Source of the DNA: Clostridia bacterium
Lineage (GTDB): Bacteria > Bacillota > Clostridia > Lachnospirales > Anaerotignaceae
Direction of reading: 5' to 3'
Assembly: GCA_900757025.1 (NCBI GenBank)
Contig: CAAEMG010000128.1
Location: 1 to 5,665 of the forward strand
DNA: 5,665 nt
Below are positions 1-5,553 of the stretch, one piece after another. The position numbers and the translations under genes were made by a program. The notes below the pieces were generated by a model, which saw only the letters and a program-made list of their open reading frames with translations, was not told where the DNA came from and made no database searches. Within the stretch, counting starts at the first letter, position 1. Every line of letters starts with the position of its first letter.

Positions 1-380
1 CCTGCCTGAGCAAATTCACATTTTTTGCCCTGATAGCTTTTTGAATCCCTAAAAGCATTTCCGAAATACGAAAATCTTAAAGGACCTGTGCTTTGGTGGT
101 ATGCCGTTGCTGCAATTCTTGCAATAGGAGGTGTCATATCGCTTCTAAGAGCAATAAGTCTGCCGTCTTTATCAAAAAATCTGAACATTTCCTTTGGGCT
201 GATACTGCCCATTTTTTCATCTGAAAAAACCTCAATATATTCAAACATGGGGCTTTCAACTTCGTTGTAGCCGTAGCTGTCAAATATTTTTTCAATTTTT
301 CTGCACACAGCGTTTTTAACCCTTGCCTCTTCCGGAAGCAAATCGTTTACACCTATGGGAGTGTGAAGTTTAAAATCCAT
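1..380 (-). CDS. hisZ: ATP phosphoribosyltransferase regulatory subunit HisZ (3' end outside window)
   Basis: HisZ is a catalytically inactive paralogue of histidyl-tRNA synthetase. It partners the short form of HisG to make the enzyme of the first step of histidine biosynthesis and carries histidine feedback regulation. 126 complete codons are visible, reading from base 380 to the left edge. The N-terminus carries the class II synthetase-like segment TPIGVNDLLPEEA (residues 7-19), then YGYNEVESPMFEY (36-48), KEMFRFFDKDGRLIALRSD (63-81), MTPPIARIAAT (82-92) and FSYFGNAFR (103-111), the motif-2 equivalent. The form LRSDMTPPIAR fits HisZ (LRPDMTAPIAR) better than true HisRS, which has LRPE followed by a different run. 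The ATG at 380 is preceded by GAAAGAAGG with 8 nt spacing. The ATG at 385 is out of frame. Inference: the remaining his genes lie further left. A diverged HisRS cannot be fully excluded without the C-terminus. Confidence 0.88.
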   Translation of the reverse strand, partial: MDFKLHTPIGVNDLLPEEARVKNAVCRKIEKIFDSYGYNEVESPMFEYIEVFSDEKMGSISPKEMFRFFDKDGRLIALRSDMTPPIARIAATAYHQSTGPLRFSYFGNAFRDSKSYQGKKCEFAQA

Positions 381-410
381 ACCATATACCTTCTTTCAAC
401 TTTATCGCTC

Positions 411-428
411 TACTACAATAAAGTAGTA
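411..428. repeat. Inverted repeat over the hisZ -10/start site, candidate operator
   Basis: TACTAC (411-416) and GTAGTA (423-428) form a perfect 6-bp inverted repeat with a 6-nt AATAAA spacer. It overlaps the -10 box and is centred near the predicted start site, where a bound repressor would block RNA polymerase. The regulator is unknown. An operator role is inferred from position and symmetry only. Confidence 0.45.
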
Positions 429-453
429 TATACAACTTTTACAGTTTTGTCAA
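425..453 (-). promoter_or_regulatory. sigma-A promoter of hisZ
   Basis: Reading the minus strand, a perfect TTGACA -35 (bases 448-453) is separated by exactly 17 nt from a TATACT -10 (bases 425-430). The expected start site is near 418, which leaves a leader of about 38 nt before the ATG. That is too short for a T-box or an attenuator, so any control is more likely at initiation. Confidence 0.8.
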
Positions 454-512
454 ATAAATTTATACCATTTTACCATTAAATATATTTTTTTAAAAGATAT
501 GAAAGCAATATA

Positions 513-541
513 GTGAAAAAGAATTGATTATATGCTATAAT
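513..541 (+). promoter_or_regulatory. Promoter of the GNAT acetyltransferase gene (extended -10)
   Basis: TATAAT at 536-541 is preceded by TGC, giving an extended -10 (TGnTATAAT). A weak -35 GTGAAA (513-518) lies 17 nt upstream. Extended -10 promoters tolerate poor -35 boxes. The predicted start is near 548, giving a leader of about 55 nt before the ATG at 604. Confidence 0.6.
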
Positions 542-603
542 ATGCCAAATAATCAAGATTTATTTACAATAATTTAATTATGTAAACTTATGAGGTGTTT
601 GTT

Positions 604-1152
604 ATGTCTGATATAAAAATCGAAACAGTTTCTCCTTCCGATGCAGAAAGTCTTTTGGAAATTTATGTACCATATATAAAAAATACAGCCATTACATTTG
701 AATATGACGTTCCCTCAGTTGAGGAATTTAGAAAAAGAATTGAAAATATTTTGGTTTCTTATCCATATTTAAAGGCTGTGTGCAACGGAAAAATTATAGG
801 TTATGCCTATCTTTCTCGTTTTCACGAAAGAAAAGCATATCAGTTTTGTGCCGAAACATCAATTTATGTTGACACAGAAGAAAGAGAAAAAGGTGTAGGT
901 TCTCTTCTCTATAAGGCTATTGAAGAAATCGCAAAAAAACAGGGAATTTTGAATTTAAACGCCTGCATAACCTACCCTAACCCTCCAAGCATTGCTTTCC
1001 ATGAAAAACACGGATACAAAACAATAGGACATTTTTCAAAATGCGGATATAAGCTTGGCAAATGGTATGATATGATTTGGATGGAAAAATTTATAGGCAA
1101 ACACAGTGACACTCCCAATAAATTCGTTCCTTTCTCAAAATTAAATAAGTAA
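604..1152 (+). CDS. GNAT N-acetyltransferase, phosphinothricin/methionine-derivative type
   Basis: This 182-residue protein transfers an acetyl group from acetyl-CoA, probably to the amino group of an amino acid or analogue. Members of this subfamily (Pat/Bar, E. coli MnaT/YncA, B. subtilis YwnH) acetylate phosphinothricin, methionine sulfoximine or related compounds. Evidence: the GNAT acetyl-CoA loop REKGVG (residues 94-99, R/Q-x-x-G-x-G/A); the preceding AETSIYVD strand with conserved Glu84; YPNPPSIAFHEKHGYKTIG (124-142), the usual N-x-x-S-x-x-x-H-E-K-x-G-F/Y region; and GYKLGKWYDMIWMEK (148-162), the subfamily's C-terminal signature. The ATG at 604 is chosen over the in-frame GTG at 595 because GAGGTG (592-597) sits 6 nt upstream as the ribosome site and overlaps that GTG. 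It stands alone, divergent from hisZ. A tail of about 20 residues follows the domain. The real substrate cannot be read from the sequence. Confidence 0.88.
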   Translation: MSDIKIETVSPSDAESLLEIYVPYIKNTAITFEYDVPSVEEFRKRIENILVSYPYLKAVCNGKIIGYAYLSRFHERKAYQFCAETSIYVDTEEREKGVGSLLYKAIEEIAKKQGILNLNACITYPNPPSIAFHEKHGYKTIGHFSKCGYKLGKWYDMIWMEKFIGKHSDTPNKFVPFSKLNK

Positions 1153-1155
1153 CAC

Positions 1156-1191
1156 AAAACTCCCTTCCAAAAAACAAGGAAAGGAGTTTTT
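1156..1191. terminator. Hairpin terminator shared by convergent genes
   Basis: AAAACTCC (1156-1163) pairs with GGAGTTTT (1183-1190), and TTCC (1165-1168) pairs with GGAA (1178-1181) across one C/A mismatch, with a 9-nt A-rich loop. On the plus strand it runs into TTTTTGTTTT, ending the acetyltransferase transcript 3 bp after its stop. On the minus strand the stem ends in TTTT, so it can also stop the facing gene, whose stop codon is 8 bp away. Confidence 0.85.
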
Positions 1192-1198
1192 GTTTTGC

Positions 1199-1963
1199 TT
1201 ATTCTTTTTTCATATATTGTCTGTTTAAATACAAAAGTGTTGTTGAAACCACAAAAACAATGTTTCCTAAAGACATTACAAATCTTTCCAAAAATTCCGT
1301 AATAATATTAAACGGAACGGCAGTAAATGCAATCTGAATTAAATTGCCAAGGGCATAATCCATTATCCATATAGCAAGAATACTTAAAAGCATATTGAAA
1401 AACTCACCTTTAACAATGTACGCACTGTATTTTAAAGATTCAAAAATTCCTTTGTTGTCAAGAATAACGGCATAGGCAAAAAAGTTAAAATATACAGCCA
1501 TTATAACCCAAGGAAAAATAAGCGGTGTTCCGGCAAAAAGAAGAATTTCCCTTATTGCCGCCGCAAAAACAACAACAGTGCCTTTGCCGAAAGATGCCAA
1601 AGCTGCATCTTTTGCGGAATATGGTTCGTTGTCAATTCTGCTTTTTGTAAAACGTGCCGCAGCCATCGTTATAAGCGGTGAAAAAACAGCGTTAATAAGC
1701 GTAAGAGATAAAAAGTATATTACAAATGTTTTTATATGTTCAGGCTCAATAACTGTGTTTTCACTTATCATTTTGTAAAACAGCTTAGCAAAACCTTCTG
1801 TTTTTATTCCGCTGTTGGAAACTATCGTAAGCACAAGACTTACAGGAATGCCAACAAAAACGGCTATATCAAAATAACTTCTGAAATTTTCCTTAAACAT
1901 TGAAAAGCTCATTGCCACAAGCTCTATAACATTCATTTTTCGTTTTTTTATTTTATTAAACAC
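1199..1963 (-). CDS. Polytopic membrane protein of unknown function
   Basis: I do not recognise a specific gene. The 254-residue product is an integral membrane protein with about five or six hydrophobic segments: roughly residues 33-50, 79-104, 129-146, 149-169, 188-215 and 230-247. A basic N-terminus (NKIKKRK) suggests it begins in the cytoplasm. The stretch ILDNKGIFESLKYSAYIVKG (167-186), placed between two membrane segments, resembles the conserved E/S-x-x-A/Y-L-x-x-S motif in glycerophosphodiester phosphodiesterase membrane-domain-like and related six-helix proteins. That comparison is from memory and gives no function. The start is GTG at 1963, about 11 nt after AAAGGGG (1975-1981). An internal ATG (codon 10) has no ribosome site. 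The gene diverges from the SleL-like gene and converges on the acetyltransferase gene. Confidence 0.75.
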   Translation of the reverse strand: MFNKIKKRKMNVIELVAMSFSMFKENFRSYFDIAVFVGIPVSLVLTIVSNSGIKTEGFAKLFYKMISENTVIEPEHIKTFVIYFLSLTLINAVFSPLITMAAARFTKSRIDNEPYSAKDAALASFGKGTVVVFAAAIREILLFAGTPLIFPWVIMAVYFNFFAYAVILDNKGIFESLKYSAYIVKGEFFNMLLSILAIWIMDYALGNLIQIAFTAVPFNIITEFLERFVMSLGNIVFVVSTTLLYLNRQYMKKE

Positions 1964-1988
1964 TAAAAAATCATCCCCTTTGTAATTT

Positions 1989-2016
1989 ATTATACTAAAT
2001 ATATAATTAAAGTCAA
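1989..2016 (-). promoter_or_regulatory. sigma-A promoter of the membrane-protein gene
   Basis: On the minus strand TTGACT (2011-2016) and a perfect TATAAT (1989-1994) are separated by 16 nt. The predicted start is near 1982, right at the AAAGGGG ribosome site, giving a leader of only about 20 nt before the GTG. Confidence 0.7.
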
Positions 2017-2031
2017 ATTACATCATACAAT
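2001..2031 (+). promoter_or_regulatory. Candidate sigma-E-type (mother-cell) promoter of the SleL-like gene
   Basis: CATACAAT (2024-2031) matches the sporulation sigma-E -10 consensus CATACAnT. An AT-rich ATATAATTA block ends 14 nt upstream, at 2009, where a sigma-E -35 (ATATT-like) would sit. The start would be near 2038, about 25 nt before the ATG, with a good ribosome site between. B. subtilis yaaH is mother-cell expressed, which supports the reading. Alternative: a sigma-A arrangement TTGTAA (1980-1985), 16 nt, TATAAT (2002-2007) also exists on this strand, so the assignment is not certain. Confidence 0.45.
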
Positions 2032-2062
2032 GAAATATACTTTTATGAAAGGATGTGAAAGC

Positions 2063-3346
2063 ATGATTATCCATACAGTAAAAAACGGAGAAACATTGTA
2101 TTCCATAAGCAGTTTGTATGGTCTTACGCCAACATTTATACAAAGCATAAACGCTTTGCCAAACCCCGAAAATCTTGTTGTCGGTCAGTCTTTGGTTATA
2201 CTTTTTCCGAAAACACTTCATACCGTAACCAAAGGAGAAACACTTTCCTCAATAGCCGAAAAATATTCCGTAAGTACCCGTCAGCTTTTCAGAAACAATC
2301 CTTTTTTGAAAGGAAACGATATTCTTTACAGCGGAATGTTAATCGTAATTGAATATGAAGAACAGGAAAACTCTGTGCCTGTTATTTCAAACGCATATAC
2401 ATATGCCGGTTTAAGCAGCGGCTATTTAAAGCAGATTATGTCTTATCTTACTTATATAATATCTTTTACATACGGAATAAACAAGGACGGCTCTCTTATA
2501 CCTATAGACGATTATATGGTTACAGAAACGGCACAAATGTATAAAACTATTCCACTTATGCACCTTTCAACTCTCACATCGACCGGTGTTTTCAGCAATG
2601 CCCTTGCCGCCGCTATACTTAATAATACGTATCTGCAAGACAAAATTATTGAAAATATAGTAAAAGAAGTGAAGGAAAAAGGCTATGGCGGAGTTGACAT
2701 AGATTTTGAGTTTCTTCCTGCCGAAAACAGCCTTGACTATGCGAAATTTATATCTAAAATAACATCAGAAATGAATAAGCTGGGGTTTATAACGGTAGTT
2801 GCCCTTGCCCCCAAAACCTCTGCCGACCAGCCGGGGCTTTTATATGAAGGACACAATTATTCGGCTCTTTCCAATGCCGCAGATTATGTTTTTGTAATGA
2901 CTTATGAATGGGGATATACTTATGGGCCGCCAATGGCTGTATCACCCATAAAAAGCGTTGAAAACGTAATTAAATATGCTTTAAGCGAAATGAGCAGCCG
3001 CAAAATAATTATGGGTCTTCCAAGCTACGGATATAACTGGACTTTGCCTTATGTGCAAGGAGAAAGCAAGGCTATATCAATATCATCTGACGAAGCCGTT
3101 ATGACGGCTTTAAAATACAGTGCAGAGATACTTTTTGACGAGTATACACAAACGCCGTATTTTTATTATACCGACGAAAACATGAAAAACCATGAGGTAT
3201 GGTTTGAAGACGCAAGAAGTGCATATGCAAAATTTGAGCTTTTAAAAAAATATAATCTTGCCGGCGGCGGATATTGGAATTTGGAACGACCTTTTCTGCA
3301 AAGCCATATGATTATGAATGTTATGTTTGATATTGAGGAAAAGTAA
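2063..3346 (+). CDS. sleL: Spore peptidoglycan N-acetylglucosaminidase, SleL/YaaH-like (LysM-LysM-GH18)
   Basis: SleL/YaaH proteins sit in the spore coat or cortex and hydrolyse N-acetylglucosaminyl bonds of cortex fragments during germination. The 427-residue product is about the usual length. LysM 1 spans about residues 3-47 (HTVKNGETLYSISSLYGL; PNPENLVVGQSLVI) and LysM 2 about 52-96 (HTVTKGETLSSIAEKYSV; NDILYSGMLIVI). The GH18 barrel spans about 107-420. Its active-site strand is GGVDIDFEF (209-217), so D212, D214 and catalytic E216 of D-x-D-x-E are intact. Other family landmarks are VMTYEWGYTYGPP (278-290), GLPSYGYNW (318-326) and AGGGYWNLERPF (400-411). There is no signal peptide, as in the coat-assembled Bacillus enzymes. 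The ATG at 2063 is chosen over in-frame upstream starts because AAAGGA lies 9 nt before it. The paralogue YdhD has the same architecture, so the exact orthologue is uncertain. It implies a spore-forming host. Confidence 0.82.
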   Translation: MIIHTVKNGETLYSISSLYGLTPTFIQSINALPNPENLVVGQSLVILFPKTLHTVTKGETLSSIAEKYSVSTRQLFRNNPFLKGNDILYSGMLIVIEYEEQENSVPVISNAYTYAGLSSGYLKQIMSYLTYIISFTYGINKDGSLIPIDDYMVTETAQMYKTIPLMHLSTLTSTGVFSNALAAAILNNTYLQDKIIENIVKEVKEKGYGGVDIDFEFLPAENSLDYAKFISKITSEMNKLGFITVVALAPKTSADQPGLLYEGHNYSALSNAADYVFVMTYEWGYTYGPPMAVSPIKSVENVIKYALSEMSSRKIIMGLPSYGYNWTLPYVQGESKAISISSDEAVMTALKYSAEILFDEYTQTPYFYYTDENMKNHEVWFEDARSAYAKFELLKKYNLAGGGYWNLERPFLQSHMIMNVMFDIEEK

Positions 3347-3410
3347 TGTTTGGAAGTGAATCATGGTTTTTAGAACACTTTTCTTTGTAAAAAGCCACCC
3401 CCATTTTTTC

Positions 3411-3454
3411 ATGTCGAGCGAAGGCGTTAGCCGTAGTCGAAACATCTCATCTAC
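3411..3454. repeat. Palindromic dispersed-type intergenic repeat
   Basis: This GC-richer block in an AT-rich gap holds two TCGA copies (3414-3417 and 3437-3440) around GGC-GTTA-GCC (3423-3432). ATGTCGA at the left can pair with TCG(AA)ACAT at the right with a 2-nt bulge, giving a folded element, and CATCTCATCTAC follows. From general knowledge, elements with TCGAGCGAAGGCG...AGTCGAAACATCTC are scattered in many Firmicutes intergenic regions. That it is multicopy in this genome cannot be seen here. It lies about 65 bp after the SleL-like gene. Confidence 0.55.
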
Positions 3455-3536
3455 ATTGTTGAATATGTGAAAAATGATAAACTTATGGCTTTTCATTTGT
3501 ATAAATCAAATTTTACATATTCCATAACCACAAAAT

Positions 3537-3574
3537 AAATAAGCCGCAGAGAATAAATTCCCAACGGCTTATTT
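3537..3574. terminator. Strong hairpin terminator of the padR operon, possibly bidirectional
   Basis: AAATAAGCCG (3537-3546) and CGGCTTATTT (3565-3574) form a perfect 10-bp stem. Inside it GAGAAT and ATTCCC add further pairing, with one position pairing only as G-U in the minus-strand RNA. The minus-strand tail is T-rich but interrupted. On the plus strand ATTTTATTAATTTTTT follows, so it could also stop read-through from the SleL-like gene, which has no other obvious terminator. The stop codon of the broken miniprotein frame (3569-3571) lies inside the stem. Confidence 0.75.
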
Positions 3575-3689
3575 TATTAATTTTTTCTTCGTAATCAAAA
3601 CAGTAATTGTTCCTAAAACTGCTCCTATTGCTGCCGATGCCAACACAACAGACGGAAAATGCACATAAAAAACCAAGCAAATTATTCAT
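3569..3689 (-). pseudogene. Frame-broken small membrane protein at the operon's 3' end
   Basis: In the minus-strand frame ending with TAA at 3571-3569, the translation reads SVVLASAAIGAVLGTITVLI followed by TKKKLIK. This looks like a single membrane helix with a basic end, and it stops at the operon terminator. That frame has no ATG. An ATG at 3689, 1 nt after the preceding gene's TAA, reads MNNLLGF and is offset by one base. Removing one T from the run of six at about 3668-3673 would join the two into a 39-residue protein. No good ribosome site precedes the ATG. A short GTG start inside the helix frame is possible but also lacks one. It is either a decayed gene, a sequencing indel, or chance. 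The unbroken reading of the ATG frame runs through the terminator and looks non-native. Confidence 0.4.
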
Positions 3690-3690
3690 T

Positions 3691-4356
3691 TTATTTGTAG
3701 TTTTCAATTTCTTCTATTACATTATTTTTGTAATCTTCTATTTCATTTATTACTTCCTCTTTGTAATTGTCTATTTCAGATGTATAATCACTTGTGTCAT
3801 ATTCCTGCTTGTTATCATTCTCATAATTGTTATACTGTTTTTCAAGTTCAGCTTTATTTTTAAATGTAATTCCCACTAAATCATTGTATCTGTATATATA
3901 ATCAGACGGAATTTCAATGGTGTAATCTGAAGGTATGTAAACAACCGCATCGGGATAATTTCCAATTTCTCTTAATATGCTTTTTTCAATTTCCTCTTTT
4001 GTAAGCTTAATCTTTCCATAACTTCTTTTTATTCCAACAACTGCTTTATCTCCGTCATATGAAACCGTCATTTCGGAATTTGAATTTATATTGTTATAAC
4101 AATCTATGTATGCTGCACCGGAAGACGATTGTTCAAAAACCACATCGGCATAATAATTTGGGTTTGACAAAACTATAGTTTTTGAAGCTGAGTCTATATT
4201 TATTATTTTAGGCGAAACTTCTATACTTTCCGAAATCGAATTAAATTCATTTGCCATGCTTTTAACGCCTGCCGTAAAGCTTATTATAAAGCCAACTGTA
4301 CTTATAAGAAAAATCACTGCCAATGTAATTGCCGCTTTTTTATAAAAATTACGCAT
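3691..4356 (-). CDS. Membrane-anchored protein, short DUF4097-like region plus 11-residue C-terminal repeats
   Basis: The function is unknown. The 221-residue product has a basic N-terminus (MRNFYKK), one membrane helix (about 8-28) and an outside-facing remainder. Residues about 45-165 are beta-rich (PKIINIDSASKTIVLS; VVYIPSDYTIEIPSDY). The position after a DUF1700 gene and the I-x-I-D-S/A-x-x-x-x-I-x-L start resemble DUF4097 putative adhesins, but the region is shorter and this is inference. Residues 170-193 are polar and Tyr/Asn/Glu-rich. The end is repeated: EIDNYKEEVIN (194-204), EIEDYKNNVIE (205-215) and EIENYK (216-221). The ATG at 4356 overlaps the upstream gene by 8 nt, with AAAGGAGG (4366-4373) 9 nt before it, so the two are translationally linked. 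Confidence 0.72.
   Translation of the reverse strand: MRNFYKKAAITLAVIFLISTVGFIISFTAGVKSMANEFNSISESIEVSPKIINIDSASKTIVLSNPNYYADVVFEQSSSGAAYIDCYNNINSNSEMTVSYDGDKAVVGIKRSYGKIKLTKEEIEKSILREIGNYPDAVVYIPSDYTIEIPSDYIYRYNDLVGITFKNKAELEKQYNNYENDNKQEYDTSDYTSEIDNYKEEVINEIEDYKNNVIEEIENYK
3694..3777 (-). repeat. 33-nt tandem repeat, about 2.5 copies, coding for hendecads
   Basis: On the minus strand, unit 1 (3777-3745), unit 2 (3744-3712) and a partial unit 3 (3711-3694) each begin GAAATAGA or GAAATTGA and share TTACAAA/CTACAAA and GTAATA blocks. They are in frame and encode E-I-E/D-x-Y-K-x-x-V-I-x, an 11-residue period expected for a right-handed coiled coil. The divergence between units shows an older duplication under protein-level constraint. 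Confidence 0.75.
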
Positions 4357-5080
4357 TAGCTTTTTCCTCCTTTACTTCGGAATTATCCGAAAGTTTTTTT
4401 CTTATGAAAATAACCGATTTATGTACAATAAACACAAATAAAAGTATAATCAAAAGTCCTAAGCTTATACATGATAGAGAAGCAAATATTCCCGCAGATG
4501 TAAGCAATGGAGAAATAAGGCTTATAAATGCAGCCGAACTTACTACTACGAATACTCCGACACCAAGAAGAAATACTGCTCCCAAGGCAAGGACGAATAT
4601 TATTCCCAAAAGTGCCATTGCCGCAAAAACGCCTAAAACTATAACCGCAATTACAGCAATGGCTTTTAATATAAACCCAAGAAGTTTTGAAGAATAGTCA
4701 AATATTCTGCCTAAAACATCCTGCTGTCTGCCGTTTTCTGAATTTTCTTTCATTGCCGAAACAGTTTTGTCTTTTATTTTTCCAACTTCACTGCCAATCT
4801 TTTCCGTGGCACTTTTAAGTGCATCGGCTGTATCTTTTTTAAGCCTTACCATATCATCGGTAATTCTCTTTTTGTTGTCATCCGGCATTTCCTCTATAAG
4901 CTGTTTTGCAATAATTTCGGGGTCGCCAAGTTTTGCCGAAATTTCAGTATCGCTTTTATTCTGCCTTCTTCCGTCTTCAAAAAATTCGCCGTAATCCATT
5001 AGAATGTCGTTCAGCTCATCTTTTGAAACAAATTTTTTCAAATTTGACTCAAGCTGTTTTAAATATTCCTCTTTCGTCAT
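4349..5080 (-). CDS. DUF1700 (HAAS) domain membrane protein
   Basis: The 243-residue protein begins with a DUF1700/HAAS helical domain (about residues 1-66): MTKEEYLKQLESNLKKF, then DELNDILMDYGEFFEDGRR, and the hallmark LGDPEIIAKQLIEE (51-64). A charged linker, probably helical, follows (about 70-125). The hydrophobic half (about 132-222) holds three or four membrane segments, and there is a short charged cytoplasmic tail rich in K and E. Such genes usually follow a PadR repressor. The N-terminal domain is thought to act as a cytoplasmic signalling or protein-contact module, with no proven reaction. The ATG at 5080 has GGAAAGGA about 10 nt upstream. It starts 23 nt after the padR stop and overlaps the next gene by 8 nt, so all three are one operon. 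Confidence 0.85.
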   Translation of the reverse strand: MTKEEYLKQLESNLKKFVSKDELNDILMDYGEFFEDGRRQNKSDTEISAKLGDPEIIAKQLIEEMPDDNKKRITDDMVRLKKDTADALKSATEKIGSEVGKIKDKTVSAMKENSENGRQQDVLGRIFDYSSKLLGFILKAIAVIAVIVLGVFAAMALLGIIFVLALGAVFLLGVGVFVVVSSAAFISLISPLLTSAGIFASLSCISLGLLIILLFVFIVHKSVIFIRKKLSDNSEVKEEKANA

Positions 5081-5103
5081 CAGTTTTCATTCCTTTCCAC
5101 AAT

Positions 5104-5415
5104 TTATACATTTTTTAAAATTTCATCAACCATTTTTGAAAAGTCGAGCCAGTCACTTTTTAAGGCACCCAGATAGCCTCTGCCCTTTTCTGTTATATGA
5201 TAATATTTTCTTGCCGGCCCTATAGTGCTTTCTTTAAGATACGTAACAAAATATTCTTCTTTTGTAAGCCTTCGCAAAATAGGATACACCGTTCCTTCGT
5301 TTATATCTGTATATTCGGCTATGCTTTGAACTATTTCATATCCATACATATCTTTTTTGGCTATAAGAGCCAATACACACATTTCTATAATTCCTTTTCT
5401 GAACTGAGTATTCAT
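5104..5415 (-). CDS. PadR-family winged-helix transcriptional repressor
   Basis: This 103-residue regulator is of the compact (subfamily-2) PadR type. It has MNTQFRKGIIEMCVLALIAK (1-20), the family's GYEI helix (YGYEIVQSI, 24-32), the recognition helix NEGTVYPILRRL (39-50) and the wing GPARKYYHITEKG (66-78), followed by a short dimerisation helix (about 80-101). PadR proteins bind inverted repeats as dimers and generally repress their own operon until an effector or partner relieves them. The ATG at 5415 is preceded by AAAAGGAGG with a 6-7 nt gap. An upstream in-frame start at 5451 would fall inside the promoter and is rejected. It leads the operon with the DUF1700 and DUF4097-like genes. The effector is not readable from sequence. 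Confidence 0.9.
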   Translation of the reverse strand: MNTQFRKGIIEMCVLALIAKKDMYGYEIVQSIAEYTDINEGTVYPILRRLTKEEYFVTYLKESTIGPARKYYHITEKGRGYLGALKSDWLDFSKMVDEILKNV

Positions 5416-5439
5416 TATTTTCCTCCTTTTACGGTACAT

Positions 5440-5468
5440 ATTGTAGCACACTACTTTGCACTACACAA
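5440..5468 (-). promoter_or_regulatory. padR operon promoter with embedded inverted and direct repeats
   Basis: On the minus strand, TTGTGT (-35, 5463-5468) and TACAAT (-10, 5440-5445) are 17 nt apart, with the expected start near 5433. The core is flanked by TTGTAG (5441-5446) and CTACACAA (5461-5468), an imperfect inverted repeat. GTAGTG occurs twice in the same orientation between the boxes. Repeats filling the -35/-10 interval fit autorepression by PadR, but binding is inferred. Confidence 0.65.
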
Positions 5469-5553
5469 TACTGTTTATAAATTTGCACCTCTTTTGTAAG
5501 AAATTTTTAATATTTTAATAATATTCAATTTAATGTTCTGATAGTATATAAAT

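Noticed and set aside
88..270. Plus-strand frame of 60 codons antisense to hisZ
   Set aside because: hisZ on the other strand matches its family over every visible segment and has a perfect promoter.
381..420. T-box or attenuator leader for hisZ
   Set aside because: The predicted transcript leader is only about 38 nt, with no room for a T-box stem or an antiterminator.
3242..3496. Minus-strand frame of 84 codons across the SleL 3' end
   Set aside because: It overlaps the end of a clearly real gene and translates the intergenic repeat (EMFRLRLTPSLDMK), a typical spurious product of such elements.
3667..3673. T-TTT-TTA slippery heptamer in phase with the ATG at 3689
   Set aside because: A -1 slip there leads to a frame that stops after about 13 codons, not to the helix-like frame, which needs a +1 shift. 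No supporting programmed -1 frameshift.
3513..3707. Minus-strand frame of 64 codons (TTG start) downstream of the DUF4097-like gene
   Set aside because: It runs straight through the 10-bp terminator stem, lacks a ribosome site, and its second half is rich in Cys/Trp with no plausible domain. Only its first few codons are considered, as part of the broken miniprotein.
3607..3879. Plus-strand hydrophobic frame of 90 codons opposite the DUF4097-like gene
   Set aside because: It is the antisense of AT-rich Lys/Glu/Asn codons, which gives Phe/Ile/Leu-rich shadows. It has no ribosome site, and the opposite strand has a coherent operon.
4329..4697. Plus-strand frame of 122 codons opposite the DUF1700 gene
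   Set aside because: It is an antisense shadow of the membrane half of the DUF1700 protein, with Thr/Asn/Ala-rich low-complexity content and no initiation signal.
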